64,000 nt of DNA from Oceanobacillus kimchii X50 (GTDB lineage: Bacteria; Bacillota; Bacilli; Bacillales; Amphibacillaceae), in assembly GCF_000340475.1 (NCBI RefSeq), contig NZ_CM001792.1:2130659-2194658 (forward strand), read 5' to 3'. This document shows, one piece after another, positions 18,711 through 27,243 of this stretch (position 1 is its first letter; each line of letters opens with the position of its first letter). The translations under genes were made by a program, and so were the position numbers. The notes beneath the pieces are model-generated. The model was not told where the DNA came from and made no database searches. It saw nothing but the letters and a program-made list of their open reading frames with translations.

Positions 18711-18807
18711 GACGGCGCTTTCCAAAGACAAGGCTTCAGCTATCTTGAAATAGAACCACATTTCTGAGTAGATATTTAACTCGTTGTTTTTAGTAGGATT
18801 CGCCGTC
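18711..18807. repeat. Degenerate intergenic repeat with GACGGCG inverted ends
   Basis: GACGGCG (18711-18717) and CGCCGTC (18801-18807) bound about 97 bp that includes GCGCTTTCC and AAGGCTTCAGC. The G+C-richer words resemble a dispersed intergenic repeat I recall from Oceanobacillus-type genomes; only one copy is visible here, so this is inference. Confidence 0.4.
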
Positions 18808-18910
18808 TTCATTACAAACAAAGCTAATTATTTCTTGTAGTACGAACGTTAATATTTACATATTTTATAAATAATACTTGGAAATTATCAAATTGACTCA
18901 CGCTATAAAA

Positions 18911-18970
18911 AACTGACCCACGCAATTTTCTAGGATGTACTGTTTAAGTCTCCCAAACAACATGAGTCAG
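18911..18970 (-). terminator. Terminator of zapA-cvpA
   Basis: On the minus strand CTGACTCA (18970-18963) pairs with TGGGTCAG (down to 18913) and runs into TTTTTTAT. The loop of ~40 bases is long. It lies ~25 bp past the cvpA stop. Confidence 0.5.
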
Positions 18971-18996
18971 TGCGTTAAGTTACTATTTAGCTCTTT

Positions 18997-19536
18997 CTAA
19001 TTTCCAATTGAAAACCATAGGTCCATTATTTTCTCTGAAAAGTATGGTGTCTTTTCAATCATAAATAAGGCAATAGATGATTGTTGTATCGCCTCTTGTA
19101 CTCCACCAAGTGGTGTCAATGCTAAAATAAATAGCAAAATAAAAGTTAGTAAGTATATCTCAAGAAACCCTAATACTGCGCCTAATAACTTATTAACTGA
19201 ACTAATAATAGGTATCGATGCTACAAAATCTAACATTGAAGCAATTATCTGTAAAATTACTCGCACCGCAATAAAGATAAGCGCAAACGCAATCGCATTA
19301 TAAAACGCGCCTTCAAGTGGTAACGATTGTAGAAAGTTAGCCCATGAACTGTCACTAGACAACTCTGGATAAGGGATAAACAATGCTAGTTGCTCACCTA
19401 GGGGCTTGTAATACATTACAGCCAAGACAAAAGCAACAATAAAACCTGTTAAATGAAGTAATTGAAGGATAAAACCTCGCTTCAATCCCATTAAAAACCC
19501 AAAAATCAAAAGTAAAAATAATAATATATCAAACAT
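18997..19536 (-). CDS. yshB: CvpA-family membrane protein (YshB-like)
   Basis: A 179-residue integral membrane protein of the CvpA family, with four predicted spans (about 2-17, 23-42, 82-102, 120-145). CvpA proteins are known from colicin V export and purine-related phenotypes, but their exact role is unsettled. The gene follows zapA by six bp and lies next to polX, the arrangement seen for yshB in B. subtilis. A coupling to cell division through zapA is possible but not shown. Confidence 0.88.
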   Translation of the reverse strand: MFDILLFLLLIFGFLMGLKRGFILQLLHLTGFIVAFVLAVMYYKPLGEQLALFIPYPELSSDSSWANFLQSLPLEGAFYNAIAFALIFIAVRVILQIIASMLDFVASIPIISSVNKLLGAVLGFLEIYLLTFILLFILALTPLGGVQEAIQQSSIALFMIEKTPYFSEKIMDLWFSIGN

Positions 19537-19542
19537 ATGTTT

Positions 19543-19803
19543 TTAATCCTCTTTCTTCTTTATCGATCCTAAAAGCGTGGCGTAATCTTCTTTTAGTTTT
19601 AAATAGTCATTCATCGTGTTTATCGCAGTTAAAACTGCAAGACTAGAAGTATCCAATTGCTTATTCACTTCATGAATCTCGTTCATTTTTTGGTCGACAA
19701 GATTCGCTACTAATTTTACATGTCTTTCAGATTCTTCTCCAACGATATGGTATTTACGATTATATATTTCAACTGTAATTCGCTGTTTATCTTCTTGACT
19801 CAT
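19543..19803 (-). CDS. zapA: Cell division protein ZapA
   Basis: Small FtsZ-ring stabiliser of 86 residues. The N-terminal part KQRITVEIYNRKYHIVGEES is the ZapA beta domain that binds FtsZ, followed by a long helix (about 40-85) that dimerises. The frame opens at 19833, but AGGAGG lies within that extension and ATG 19803 follows it by seven bases, giving the usual length of about 85 residues. It diverges from rnhC and leads into cvpA with a six-bp gap. Confidence 0.93.
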   Translation of the reverse strand: MSQEDKQRITVEIYNRKYHIVGEESERHVKLVANLVDQKMNEIHEVNKQLDTSSLAVLTAINTMNDYLKLKEDYATLLGSIKKKED

Positions 19804-19931
19804 AATGTTGCCTCCTGCGACAATAATTCTCATATAATAGTAACATGAAGTTGTTATAAAAAGAAGTATTTCAATGTATCGCTCAATTTGCTATAGTCTA
19901 ATGTATGTAAGGATTGGAGAGAGGTCAAAAA

Positions 19932-20858
19932 ATGAGTCAACAAGTAATTGTAACTACAAAAGAACAAATTCAAGAAATGAAGAAATATTATATTTCACAG
20001 CTCACATCTACACCACAAGGAGCTATTTTTCGTGCGAAAACAAATAATGCAGTAATAACTGCTTATCAATCAGGGAAAGTTCTCTTCCAAGGCTCTGCCC
20101 CTGAATCCGAAGCCATGAAGTGGGCTGACATTACTGTAAAAGATAAAAAGAAACAAGCGTTAGATCAAAAACACTCCTATTCTCCACATGCCGGATTATT
20201 TACTGACAATCATATCGGGTCTGATGAAGCAGGTACAGGTGATTACTTTGGGCCAATTACAGTAGCGGCATTATTTGCAACAAAAGAGCAGCAAGTAAAA
20301 CTAAAACAAATTGGTGTACGTGATTCAAAACATTTGAACGATACAAAGATTAAACAAATCGCAAAGGAAATTGTCCAGTTACAAATTCCTTATACACTCC
20401 TTTTGCTCCCTAATGAAAAGTATAATAAATTGCAGGCAAAAGGTTGGTCACAAGGAAAGATGAAAGCTATGCTCCATCATCATGCTATTGATAAATTATT
20501 ACAAAAATTTGATGTGAATTCCTTAAAAGGTATTGTTATCGACCAGTTTTGCCAACCGCCCGTTTACAAAAAGTATTTACAATCAGAGAAAAAAACGCTT
20601 CATCCAAACACTACTTTTATTACGAAAGCGGAAAGTCATTCTGTTAGTGTAGCAGCTGCTTCCATATTGGCTAGATCAAGATTTGTAAAAGCAATGGATG
20701 AACTATCTGAAGATGCAAAAATTGAACTACCTAAAGGAGCTTCCGCAAAGGTTGATCAAACAGCAGCCAGAATTATGCGTTCCAAAGGTTTCGAAGCGCT
20801 TGATAAATATGCGAAAACGCATTTTGCTAATACCCAGAAAGCACAAAAACTACTGTAA
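19932..20858 (+). CDS. rnhC: Ribonuclease HIII
   Basis: Cleaves RNA in RNA-DNA hybrids. The 308 residues have the N-terminal substrate-binding domain typical of HIII (to about 90). The catalytic RNase H fold follows, with IGSDEAGTGDYFGP (aspartate and glutamate of the active site), VRDSKHL and VIDQFCQPP. The C-terminus ends in the conserved HFANTQKAQKL. The frame opens at a TTG (19914) that lies inside the ribosome binding site GGAGAGAGG; ATG 19932 is correct. ung follows 12 bp later and is probably in the same operon. Confidence 0.95.
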   Translation: MSQQVIVTTKEQIQEMKKYYISQLTSTPQGAIFRAKTNNAVITAYQSGKVLFQGSAPESEAMKWADITVKDKKKQALDQKHSYSPHAGLFTDNHIGSDEAGTGDYFGPITVAALFATKEQQVKLKQIGVRDSKHLNDTKIKQIAKEIVQLQIPYTLLLLPNEKYNKLQAKGWSQGKMKAMLHHHAIDKLLQKFDVNSLKGIVIDQFCQPPVYKKYLQSEKKTLHPNTTFITKAESHSVSVAAASILARSRFVKAMDELSEDAKIELPKGASAKVDQTAARIMRSKGFEALDKYAKTHFANTQKAQKLL

Positions 20859-20870
20859 GGATGATACGAA

Positions 20871-21554
20871 ATGAAAAACCCTTTACATAATGATTGGTCC
20901 CTTTTGTTAGAGGATGAATTTAAAAAAGACTACTACCTAAGATTAAAGAGTTTCTTGAAGAAAGAATATACAGAAGAGAAGATCCATCCAGCAATGGAAG
21001 ATATATTTAACGCGCTACATCTTACTCCCTTTCATAAAGTAAAAGTAGTCATATTGGGTCAGGATCCCTATCATGGTCCAAACCAAGCACATGGATTAAG
21101 TTTTTCTGTACAGCCTGGGATAACTATACCGCCATCTTTAAAAAATATATTTAAGGAATTAACCCATGAATTTGGCATAAGTATGCCTAACCATGGTCAC
21201 CTTACATATTGGGCTAAACAAGGAGTATTATTATTAAACAATGTATTAACAGTGCGTGAAGGAAAAGCTCATTCTCATCGAGGTCAAGGTTGGGAATTGT
21301 TTACTGACAAAGTCATTCAAACACTCAATCAAAAAGAACATCCGGTTGTATTTTTACTTTGGGGTGGTGCAGCTCAGAAGAAAGGGGAGCTAATCGACAC
21401 AAATAAACACATTATCTTAAAAGCTCCTCACCCAAGTCCATTATCGGCTTATCGCGGATTCTTTGAGTCTAATCATTTTTCTCTTGCTAATCAAATTTTA
21501 CGTAAGAATAATGTAGAAGAGATTGATTGGTCACTTCCAAAAATTATAAACTGA
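20871..21554 (+). CDS. ung: Uracil-DNA glycosylase
   Basis: Removes uracil from DNA as the first step of base-excision repair. Family 1 UDG of 227 residues with the catalytic-water motif GQDPYHGPNQAHGLSFSV (D65) and the minor-groove loop HPSPLSAYRGF near residue 190. In B. subtilis ung is located elsewhere; here it trails rnhC by 12 bp with its own ribosome binding site, so both repair genes are likely co-transcribed. A dimeric dUTPase gene occurs 15 kb away in this window. Confidence 0.96.
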   Translation: MKNPLHNDWSLLLEDEFKKDYYLRLKSFLKKEYTEEKIHPAMEDIFNALHLTPFHKVKVVILGQDPYHGPNQAHGLSFSVQPGITIPPSLKNIFKELTHEFGISMPNHGHLTYWAKQGVLLLNNVLTVREGKAHSHRGQGWELFTDKVIQTLNQKEHPVVFLLWGGAAQKKGELIDTNKHIILKAPHPSPLSAYRGFFESNHFSLANQILRKNNVEEIDWSLPKIIN

Positions 21555-21578
21555 TACTTCTTTCCATGGATGAGCAAT

Positions 21579-21642
21579 AAGACTTCGTCCATCATGTTGA
21601 GCGATTATTCAACTCATTTATTTGAGCTTAATACGGAGTCTT
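21579..21642 (+). terminator. Hairpin downstream of ung
   Basis: AAGACTTCGT (21579-21588) pairs with ACGGAGTCTT (21633-21642) with one T-G pair, around a loop containing TTGAGC words. It is followed only by TTCCTCC, so it is a modest terminator at best. Confidence 0.45.
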
Positions 21643-21712
21643 CCTCCCCATTACCTTCCTCATTATTATAGTTAGCCATCGTATACTTTGTTCACTTCAC
21701 TACAATCAAAAA

Positions 21713-21744
21713 TGGGTAAGGTCATCGATCGATGACCTTACCCA
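21713..21744 (-). terminator. 32-bp perfect palindrome, terminator of pheST
   Basis: TGGGTAAGGTCATCGA (21713-21728) is followed directly by its exact reverse complement, giving a 32-bp palindrome. On the minus strand it runs into ATTTTTG, placing it as the pheT terminator 80 bp past the stop. The lack of a spacer means the RNA loop must form by opening central pairs. Confidence 0.7.
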
Positions 21745-21824
21745 CTAATCTTGATTTGTTTCTTACATTGATTTAGAAATCATTTATCTTTTTAGTCAAA
21801 CTAATAATTTATTAAATCTCTACA

Positions 21825-24260
21825 TTATGACCGAACGTAAGAACTAAATTTCTTATTTACAGATTCTACAATTTGTTGATAAGAACTATCCACTTCGTCA
21901 TCTTGCAATGTTTTTGCAGGATCTTGATATATTAATCGATATGCAACAGATTTTTTTCCTTCTTCCAAATGTTCCCCTTGATATACATCAAATATGAAGA
22001 CTTCCTTCACTAATGGTGCTCCTATTTCTTGTATATACTGTTGTACTTCACCCGCGAATACTTCAGTATCAAGGATAAACGCAATATCACGAGATACGGA
22101 TGGATATCTCGGAATATCTGTAAAGGATGGAACATTGTTATATTTTTCAAATACAGTGTCTAAGTCTATTTCAAAAACATAAGTCTCCGGTAAGTCGAAG
22201 AGATTCGCTGTTTTTGGATGTAGTTGACCCATATAGCCTATTTTTTCTCCATCAATGTTAAGTTCAGCACAGCGTCCTGGATGCATATCTTTCATTTGAA
22301 TTTGTTTAAACGAAATATTTATTTGCAAATAGCTAGATAAACTTTCAATAATCCCTTTAACTACAAAGAAATCAACTGGCTTTTTCTCTTGTTGCCAAGG
22401 ATGATTATGCCATAAACCTGTATATGCCCCGGCTAAATGTAATTTTTCTGTTGGTTGGTGCGTTAATTCTTGTTCTTCTGAAATAAATACTTTTCCAATT
22501 TCAAAATAATTTAAGTCTGTTTGCTTTCGGGCAACGTTATGTTGTAATGTACGTAGCAATTCAGGTACAATACTTAAACGCAAATATTTATGATCCTCAC
22601 TCATTGGCATAGCTAATGAAATTGGATAACTATTGTCTATATCAATATTAGGAGTGACTAATCGCTTTGCATTTTTTTCATTAGTTAAAGAATATGTTAA
22701 TGTTTCCATTGCACCGCTGCTCATCATGAACTCCCTAACTTTCCGTTGCAGTAGTTGATTTTCTGTTAGGCCACCAGATTTCACCCAACCTTGTGGTATC
22801 GTATATGGTAGATAATCGTACCCATGAATACGGATAATTTCCTCTAACATATCTTCGAAAATTTTAATATCACTACGACGAGTTGGTACATGAACAATAA
22901 ATGTATGACCATCTTGATCAAAATCAAATTTTAATCTATTCAAGACAGACTGTACATCTTTTTCCGATAATTCCATACCAAGTCGTTGATTTACTTGGTC
23001 AAGTGGCACTTTTACGTCTGTAGTTGCTTTTACATCTAGATGATTTTCTTCTGCATAACCTTGTAATACTTTTCCACCTGCATATCTCTGCATGAGTTGA
23101 CATGCTCTTAACCCTGCTTCTACAATTCGATTAGGATCAATACCTTTTTCAAAACGGGTACTTGATTCACTTCGCAAACCTGTTTGTCTAACCGTGTGTC
23201 GTACTGAAGTAGCTTCGAAATACGCAGCTTCTAATAATACGTTAACCGTCTTATCAGTAACCTCGCTATTTGCTCCTCCCATAACTCCTGCTAAGGCAAC
23301 CGGCTCACTACCATTAGTAATCACAAGATTATCTTTGGTTAGTTTTCTTTCTTGTTCATCCAATGTTTGGATTACTTCACCATCGTTTCCTCTTCGAATA
23401 ACAATTTTGTTTGAACCAAAACGATCGAAATCAAATGCATGCAGTGGTTGACCATACTCTAAGAGTACATAGTTCGTAATATCAACTACATTATTAATAG
23501 GTCGAATTCCTGAAGCCATTAGGTAATTTCGCATCCATAAAGGTGATGGTTTAATTTTTACATCTTTAACGATAAATGCTCCATAATACGGATTTAGATC
23601 TTTAGCTTCAATGTTGACATCAATCTGATCAGATACTTTCTCACCAACATAATCGATTTTTCCACTCGGTAATTCAATTGGTTGATTTAAAACAGCTGCA
23701 ACTTCATAAGCTACTCCCAACATGCTAAGTGCATCAGGACGATTAGCTAAAACGTCTAAATCTAAAACAGCGTCTGTTAAATTCAACCACTGATCAACAT
23801 TTGATCCAACTTCGATATCTTCCTCTTCTGGGAATACAAATATTCCTTCTGCAATATCTGTAGGGATATACTTCTCTTCTAATCCAAGTTCTTGAAGTGA
23901 GCAAATCATTCCATTTGATTCCACACCACGAAGTTTTACTTTTTTTATTTTCATATTCCCTGGTAGCACTGCACCTGGTTTGGCTACCGCAACTTTTTGC
24001 CCTCTAGCTACATTTGGCGCACCACATACAATTTGTAATGTCTCTTCTCCAATATTTACTTGTGTCAAATTTAATTTATCTGCATCAGGATGTTTTTCAC
24101 ACGATTCCACATAGCCAACTACTATATTTTCGTTTTTTCCTGCGATGTGTTCGATCCCTTCTACCTCAATTCCTGATTTTGTAATCTTCGCTGCAAGCTC
24201 TTCGGGTGTAACCGCTTCTAAGTTAACGTAATTTTTTAGCCAATTATAAGATACTAACAT
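21825..24260 (-). CDS. pheT: Phenylalanyl-tRNA synthetase beta subunit
   Basis: With PheS it forms the heterotetramer that charges tRNA-Phe. The 811-residue chain has the N-terminal oligonucleotide-binding tRNA-binding domain (about 40-150; LNLTQVNIGEETLQIVCGAPNV), then the B3/B4 editing domain, the B5 domain with the catalytic-core-like fold, and a C-terminal ferredoxin-like anticodon-binding domain (from about 715; FTDIPRYPSVSRDIAFIL). Slightly longer than the ~804 residues of the B. subtilis protein. It follows pheS by 27 bp and shares its T-box control. Confidence 0.97.
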   Translation of the reverse strand: MLVSYNWLKNYVNLEAVTPEELAAKITKSGIEVEGIEHIAGKNENIVVGYVESCEKHPDADKLNLTQVNIGEETLQIVCGAPNVARGQKVAVAKPGAVLPGNMKIKKVKLRGVESNGMICSLQELGLEEKYIPTDIAEGIFVFPEEEDIEVGSNVDQWLNLTDAVLDLDVLANRPDALSMLGVAYEVAAVLNQPIELPSGKIDYVGEKVSDQIDVNIEAKDLNPYYGAFIVKDVKIKPSPLWMRNYLMASGIRPINNVVDITNYVLLEYGQPLHAFDFDRFGSNKIVIRRGNDGEVIQTLDEQERKLTKDNLVITNGSEPVALAGVMGGANSEVTDKTVNVLLEAAYFEATSVRHTVRQTGLRSESSTRFEKGIDPNRIVEAGLRACQLMQRYAGGKVLQGYAEENHLDVKATTDVKVPLDQVNQRLGMELSEKDVQSVLNRLKFDFDQDGHTFIVHVPTRRSDIKIFEDMLEEIIRIHGYDYLPYTIPQGWVKSGGLTENQLLQRKVREFMMSSGAMETLTYSLTNEKNAKRLVTPNIDIDNSYPISLAMPMSEDHKYLRLSIVPELLRTLQHNVARKQTDLNYFEIGKVFISEEQELTHQPTEKLHLAGAYTGLWHNHPWQQEKKPVDFFVVKGIIESLSSYLQINISFKQIQMKDMHPGRCAELNIDGEKIGYMGQLHPKTANLFDLPETYVFEIDLDTVFEKYNNVPSFTDIPRYPSVSRDIAFILDTEVFAGEVQQYIQEIGAPLVKEVFIFDVYQGEHLEEGKKSVAYRLIYQDPAKTLQDDEVDSSYQQIVESVNKKFSSYVRS

Positions 24261-24287
24261 GGTCTTCCTCCTTTATCTCTTTCCGAT

Positions 24288-25322
24288 TTATGCTTGGTGA
24301 AATTGGTTTAAGAATCGAATATCATTGGTATAAAAATGACGAATATCGTTGACGCCATATTTTAGCATTGCGATACGCTCTTGCCCCATTCCAAACGCAA
24401 AACCGCTGTAAACTTTTGGATCATAGCCACTCATCTCTAAAACTCGGGGATGTACCATTCCACCACCCAAGATCTCAATCCAACCAGTCTGCTTACACAC
24501 GGAACATCCTTGACCACTGCACACTTTACATGAAACGTCCATTTCTACGGATGGCTCTGTAAATGGGAAGAATGATGGACGCAATCGAATTTCTCGATCT
24601 TCTCCAAACATATTCTTTGCAAAAATGTCTAACGTTCCTTTTAAATCACTTAGTGTAATATTTTTATCAATAACTAATCCTTCAATTTGTCTAAATTGAT
24701 GAGAGTGAGTCGCATCGTCAGTATCTCGACGATAAACCTTACCAGGGCATATCATTTTAATTGGCTTCTCTCCATTGTATGCCTGCATAGTACGTGCTTG
24801 GACTGGTGAAGTTTGTGTGCGAAGTAACAACTCATTTGTAATAAAAAATGTATCCTGCATATCTCTTGCTGGATGGTCTTTAGGAAGGTTTAATGCTTCA
24901 AAATTAAAGTAATCTGTTTCCACTTCCGGACCTTCCTTTACTTCATATCCCATACCTATAAATAAATCTTCTATTTCTTCAACAACACTGGTTAATAAAT
25001 GTTTACCACCTATGTGTACCGGGTTCCCCGGTAAAGTGACGTCAATCGTTTCTTTCTCTAATTTCTCATTTAACGCTTCTTCTTCAATTTTTTCTGTTTT
25101 CTGATCAAGCGCTGCCGTAATTTGTTCGCGAACTTGGTTGGCTATTTCACCAACGACAGGGCGTTCTTCCTTTGATAATTTCCCCATTCCTCTTAAAACA
25201 CTCGTTAACGACCCTTTTTTTCCTAAATATTTTACTTTTAGATCCTGTAATGATTTCATATCATTTGCTTCTTCGACAGAAGCAATGGCCTCATCACGGA
25301 TGGTGTGTAATTCTTCTTTCAT
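24288..25322 (-). CDS. pheS: Phenylalanyl-tRNA synthetase alpha subunit
   Basis: Catalytic subunit of the tRNA-Phe ligase. The 344 residues start with a coiled-coil arm (about 1-85). The class II core follows, with motif 2 around [26 protein letters not shown] and motif 3 in [17 protein letters not shown]. It begins the pheS-pheT operon and is preceded by a T-box leader with a UUC specifier, so it is induced when uncharged tRNA-Phe accumulates. Confidence 0.98.
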   Translation of the reverse strand: MKEELHTIRDEAIASVEEANDMKSLQDLKVKYLGKKGSLTSVLRGMGKLSKEERPVVGEIANQVREQITAALDQKTEKIEEEALNEKLEKETIDVTLPGNPVHIGGKHLLTSVVEEIEDLFIGMGYEVKEGPEVETDYFNFEALNLPKDHPARDMQDTFFITNELLLRTQTSPVQARTMQAYNGEKPIKMICPGKVYRRDTDDATHSHQFRQIEGLVIDKNITLSDLKGTLDIFAKNMFGEDREIRLRPSFFPFTEPSVEMDVSCKVCSGQGCSVCKQTGWIEILGGGMVHPRVLEMSGYDPKVYSGFAFGMGQERIAMLKYGVNDIRHFYTNDIRFLNQFHQA

Positions 25323-25377
25323 TCTTTATACCTCCCTATTTTATTTCATCAATACGAAAAACCGATTTACATATAAA

Positions 25378-25645
25378 AAAGCCCCTATCCCAGAAAGGGA
25401 CGAGGCTTTAAGATCGCGGTACCACCCTTGTTGATTATACATTATATCAAATAATCCAACTTTCCCCTGATAACGGATGGTTCCGAATCACCTTTACATT
25501 CATTTATGGTCCAAGTGTTAGCTCCAGAGTGAAATGCAATTCTCTTTATCAATAGGAATGCTTTCAGTCTGGACATTCCCTCCCTATATTGATTAAAAAT
25601 GAGTTTTGCTTGCTCCTTCATCGCTTGTATTGATTTTTTAGTAAT
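25378..25645 (-). ncRNA. T-box leader of pheST (Phe specifier)
   Basis: The minus-strand leader carries the T-box core GGGTGGTACCGCG (around 25416-25430). A strong terminator, with GCCTCGTCCC pairing to GGGATAGGGGC and then six Ts, ends at about 25378. In the stem I region the specifier UUC followed by A is read at 25531-25533, matching phenylalanine. Uncharged tRNA-Phe would pair and stabilise the antiterminator. Confidence 0.93.
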
Positions 25646-25651
25646 AAAACC

Positions 25652-25680
25652 ATTATAGAAAAAACGTACGAAGCATGCAA
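25652..25680 (-). promoter_or_regulatory. Sigma-A promoter of pheST
   Basis: On the minus strand TTGCAT (25675-25680), 17 bases, a perfect TATAAT (25652-25657). The T-box transcript would start near 25645. Confidence 0.8.
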
Positions 25681-25682
25681 GG

Positions 25683-26423
25683 TTATTTTTTTAAATGATA
25701 CATTAATATCCCAGCTGCAATACCTACATTTAATGATTCAGCTTTTCCATAGATAGGAATATTTATACGTTGATTTGCTATGTTTAGTAATGAAGGATCT
25801 ATTCCCGATCCTTCATTACCTAGAATTAAGCCCACCTTATTTTGGTTGTTAACTTCTCTATAGTCCACTGCATCTTGCAATGCAGTTGCTAAAATAGAAA
25901 ATCCTTGTGATTGTAACTTATGTATTTCTTGTTCTAATGGTGCAGTATAAATTGGTATGTGAAAAATTGACCCTTGCGTAGCCCGGATAACTTTATCATT
26001 AAATATATCCACACATCCTTCACCTAATACAACTGCATCTACACCAGCTGCATCAGCAGTTCGGATGATCGTCCCCATATTTCCAGGGTCTTGAATGGCA
26101 TCAAGAAGAATAATCAACTCGTTATCTACTTGTACATTGGACTTATTCATTTCTACCACAGCGATGATTCCTTGAGGAGTTTGTGTTTGTGATATTTCTT
26201 TTAATACATTTTCACTTACATACTCTACAGGAATACCTTTAGCTTCGTTTGGTATTTCATATCCTTCAACAATGATCAATTCTTGAATAATCCATTTACT
26301 ATTTAAGGCTTCTTGAATTAGATGGATACCATCGATTAGGAATGTATTGGTTTTTTCCCGATCTTTTCTCCGATGCAATTTTTTCAAGTTTTTCACTTTT
26401 TCATTTTTTATAGAGGTAATCAT
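25683..26423 (-). CDS. ysgA: TrmH/SpoU-family RNA 2'-O-methyltransferase (YsgA-like)
   Basis: A 246-residue SPOUT methyltransferase. The N-terminal substrate-binding domain (RRKDREKTNTFLIDGIHLIQEA) is followed by the SpoU knot with the motifs LLDAIQDPGNMGTIIRTADAAG, ILGNEGSGI and INIPIYGKAESLNVGIAAGILMYH. The target ribose (tRNA or 23S rRNA) cannot be told from sequence. It lies upstream of pheST, as ysgA does in B. subtilis, but the pheS promoter between them makes it a separate unit. It diverges from sspI. Confidence 0.9.
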   Translation of the reverse strand: MITSIKNEKVKNLKKLHRRKDREKTNTFLIDGIHLIQEALNSKWIIQELIIVEGYEIPNEAKGIPVEYVSENVLKEISQTQTPQGIIAVVEMNKSNVQVDNELIILLDAIQDPGNMGTIIRTADAAGVDAVVLGEGCVDIFNDKVIRATQGSIFHIPIYTAPLEQEIHKLQSQGFSILATALQDAVDYREVNNQNKVGLILGNEGSGIDPSLLNIANQRINIPIYGKAESLNVGIAAGILMYHLKK

Positions 26424-26462
26424 TATTCAAAACATCCTTCGTTTTTTTCCTACCTTTATCAT

Positions 26463-26491
26463 ACATATATTTTGTCGTTGTGGTCAAACTA
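26463..26491 (+). promoter_or_regulatory. Sigma-G-type promoter of sspI
   Basis: ACATA (26463-26467), 17 bases, CAAACTA (26485-26491) approximates the sigma-G consensus (gnATA and CATnnTA). sspI is a forespore gene in B. subtilis, which makes this reading likely. Confidence 0.5.
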
Positions 26492-26525
26492 TGTTTAGTC
26501 CACTATTTCAAGAGGAGTGTGTTTG

Positions 26526-26738
26526 ATGGATTTAAATTTACGTAAAGCAATTTATTCCAACATTTCCAATAATGACGAGCAACAACTAGAAGCTACAATT
26601 GTGGATGCCATTCAAAATGGTGAGGAAAAAATGCTTCCTGGTCTAGGAGTACTATTTGAACTAATATGGAAACACTCTGATGATCAAGAACGAAAAGAAA
26701 TGATACAGTCTTTAGAATCTGGTGTAAAGCAGCTGTAA
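26526..26738 (+). CDS. sspI: Small acid-soluble spore protein SspI
   Basis: Minor small acid-soluble protein of the spore core, made in the forespore. The 70-residue chain [13 protein letters not shown]...[30 protein letters not shown]...L matches SspI throughout; it is not related to the DNA-binding alpha/beta type. The frame opens nine bases earlier at 26517, but ATG 26526 aligns with the known N-terminus and has GAGGAG upstream. Single gene with a terminator after it and ysgA divergent, as in B. subtilis. Confidence 0.95.
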   Translation: MDLNLRKAIYSNISNNDEQQLEATIVDAIQNGEEKMLPGLGVLFELIWKHSDDQERKEMIQSLESGVKQL

Positions 26739-26748
26739 TCTAGACATA

Positions 26749-26805
26749 GGAGATCGGGGACATATTCTTTTGAATATTTTTCACCTTGATCTCCTTCTTC
26801 TTTTC
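26749..26805 (+). terminator. Terminator of sspI
   Basis: GGAGATC (26749-26755) pairs with GATCTCC (26788-26794), with an inner ATATTC/GAATAT hairpin, then TTCTTCTTTTC. Confidence 0.75.
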
Positions 26806-27131
26806 AGCAAACGAGAACAAAATCTCTAATGAATAAATTTCATTTTAACAAGGACTTTTTTCCTTATCCCCTCTCATTATTTAAAATAAAGAAAATTATT
26901 TACACATTAATTACATACAATTTGCTTATAAGAGTAAAAAGAAAATAAAATCAAAAATGAGAATAAAGAACTAACAATTCGACAATTCCTTTAAAACAAA
27001 TCTTTTATTTCTTCAATTATTTACATAATATCGTACACAAATAAGTATATAGGACCATAATAATCTCTTGAATTCAAAACTTATATGAAACTTTTAATAT
27101 ATATATCTATTTAGAAGATTATTAGATATAT
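26806..27131. other. AT-rich spacer upstream of the ABC-type operon
   Basis: About 330 bp with very high A+T and no coding frame or hairpin of note. It ends at the promoter at 27132. Confidence 0.5.
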
Positions 27132-27160
27132 TTGACTACCTATCTGTTAAATGATATAAA
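27132..27160 (+). promoter_or_regulatory. Sigma-A promoter of the ABC-type operon
   Basis: TTGACT (27132-27137), 17 bases, TATAAA (27155-27160). A tiny hairpin AAATTG-3-CAATTT followed by Ts (27161-27179) overlaps the likely start point; the leader to the first gene is ~75 bases. Confidence 0.65.
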
Positions 27161-27243
27161 AAATTGAAGCAATTTTTTATTATATGTTTTTCAGTAATGT
27201 AATAAACTTGTTAAGAGAACAGTAACAGAAAGGGGTAAATGTT

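Larger units (their letters stand above)
18480..18996. other. Intergenic region between polX and cvpA
   Basis: It contains the cvpA-side terminator (18911-18970) and a degenerate repeat-like segment (18711-18807). A 42-codon plus-strand frame from 18619 has no ribosome binding site and runs through the repeat, so it is not called. No convincing promoter for polX was identified. Confidence 0.5.

Noticed and set aside
18619..18747. 42-codon plus-strand ORF in the polX-cvpA gap
   Set aside because: No ribosome binding site, and most of it is the reading of the degenerate repeat (ending in an RRRFP...RLQLS-type stretch).
27161..27179. Small hairpin with T-run at the start of the ABC-operon transcript as an attenuator
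   Set aside because: It would form within the first ~15 nucleotides of RNA, too early for normal termination.
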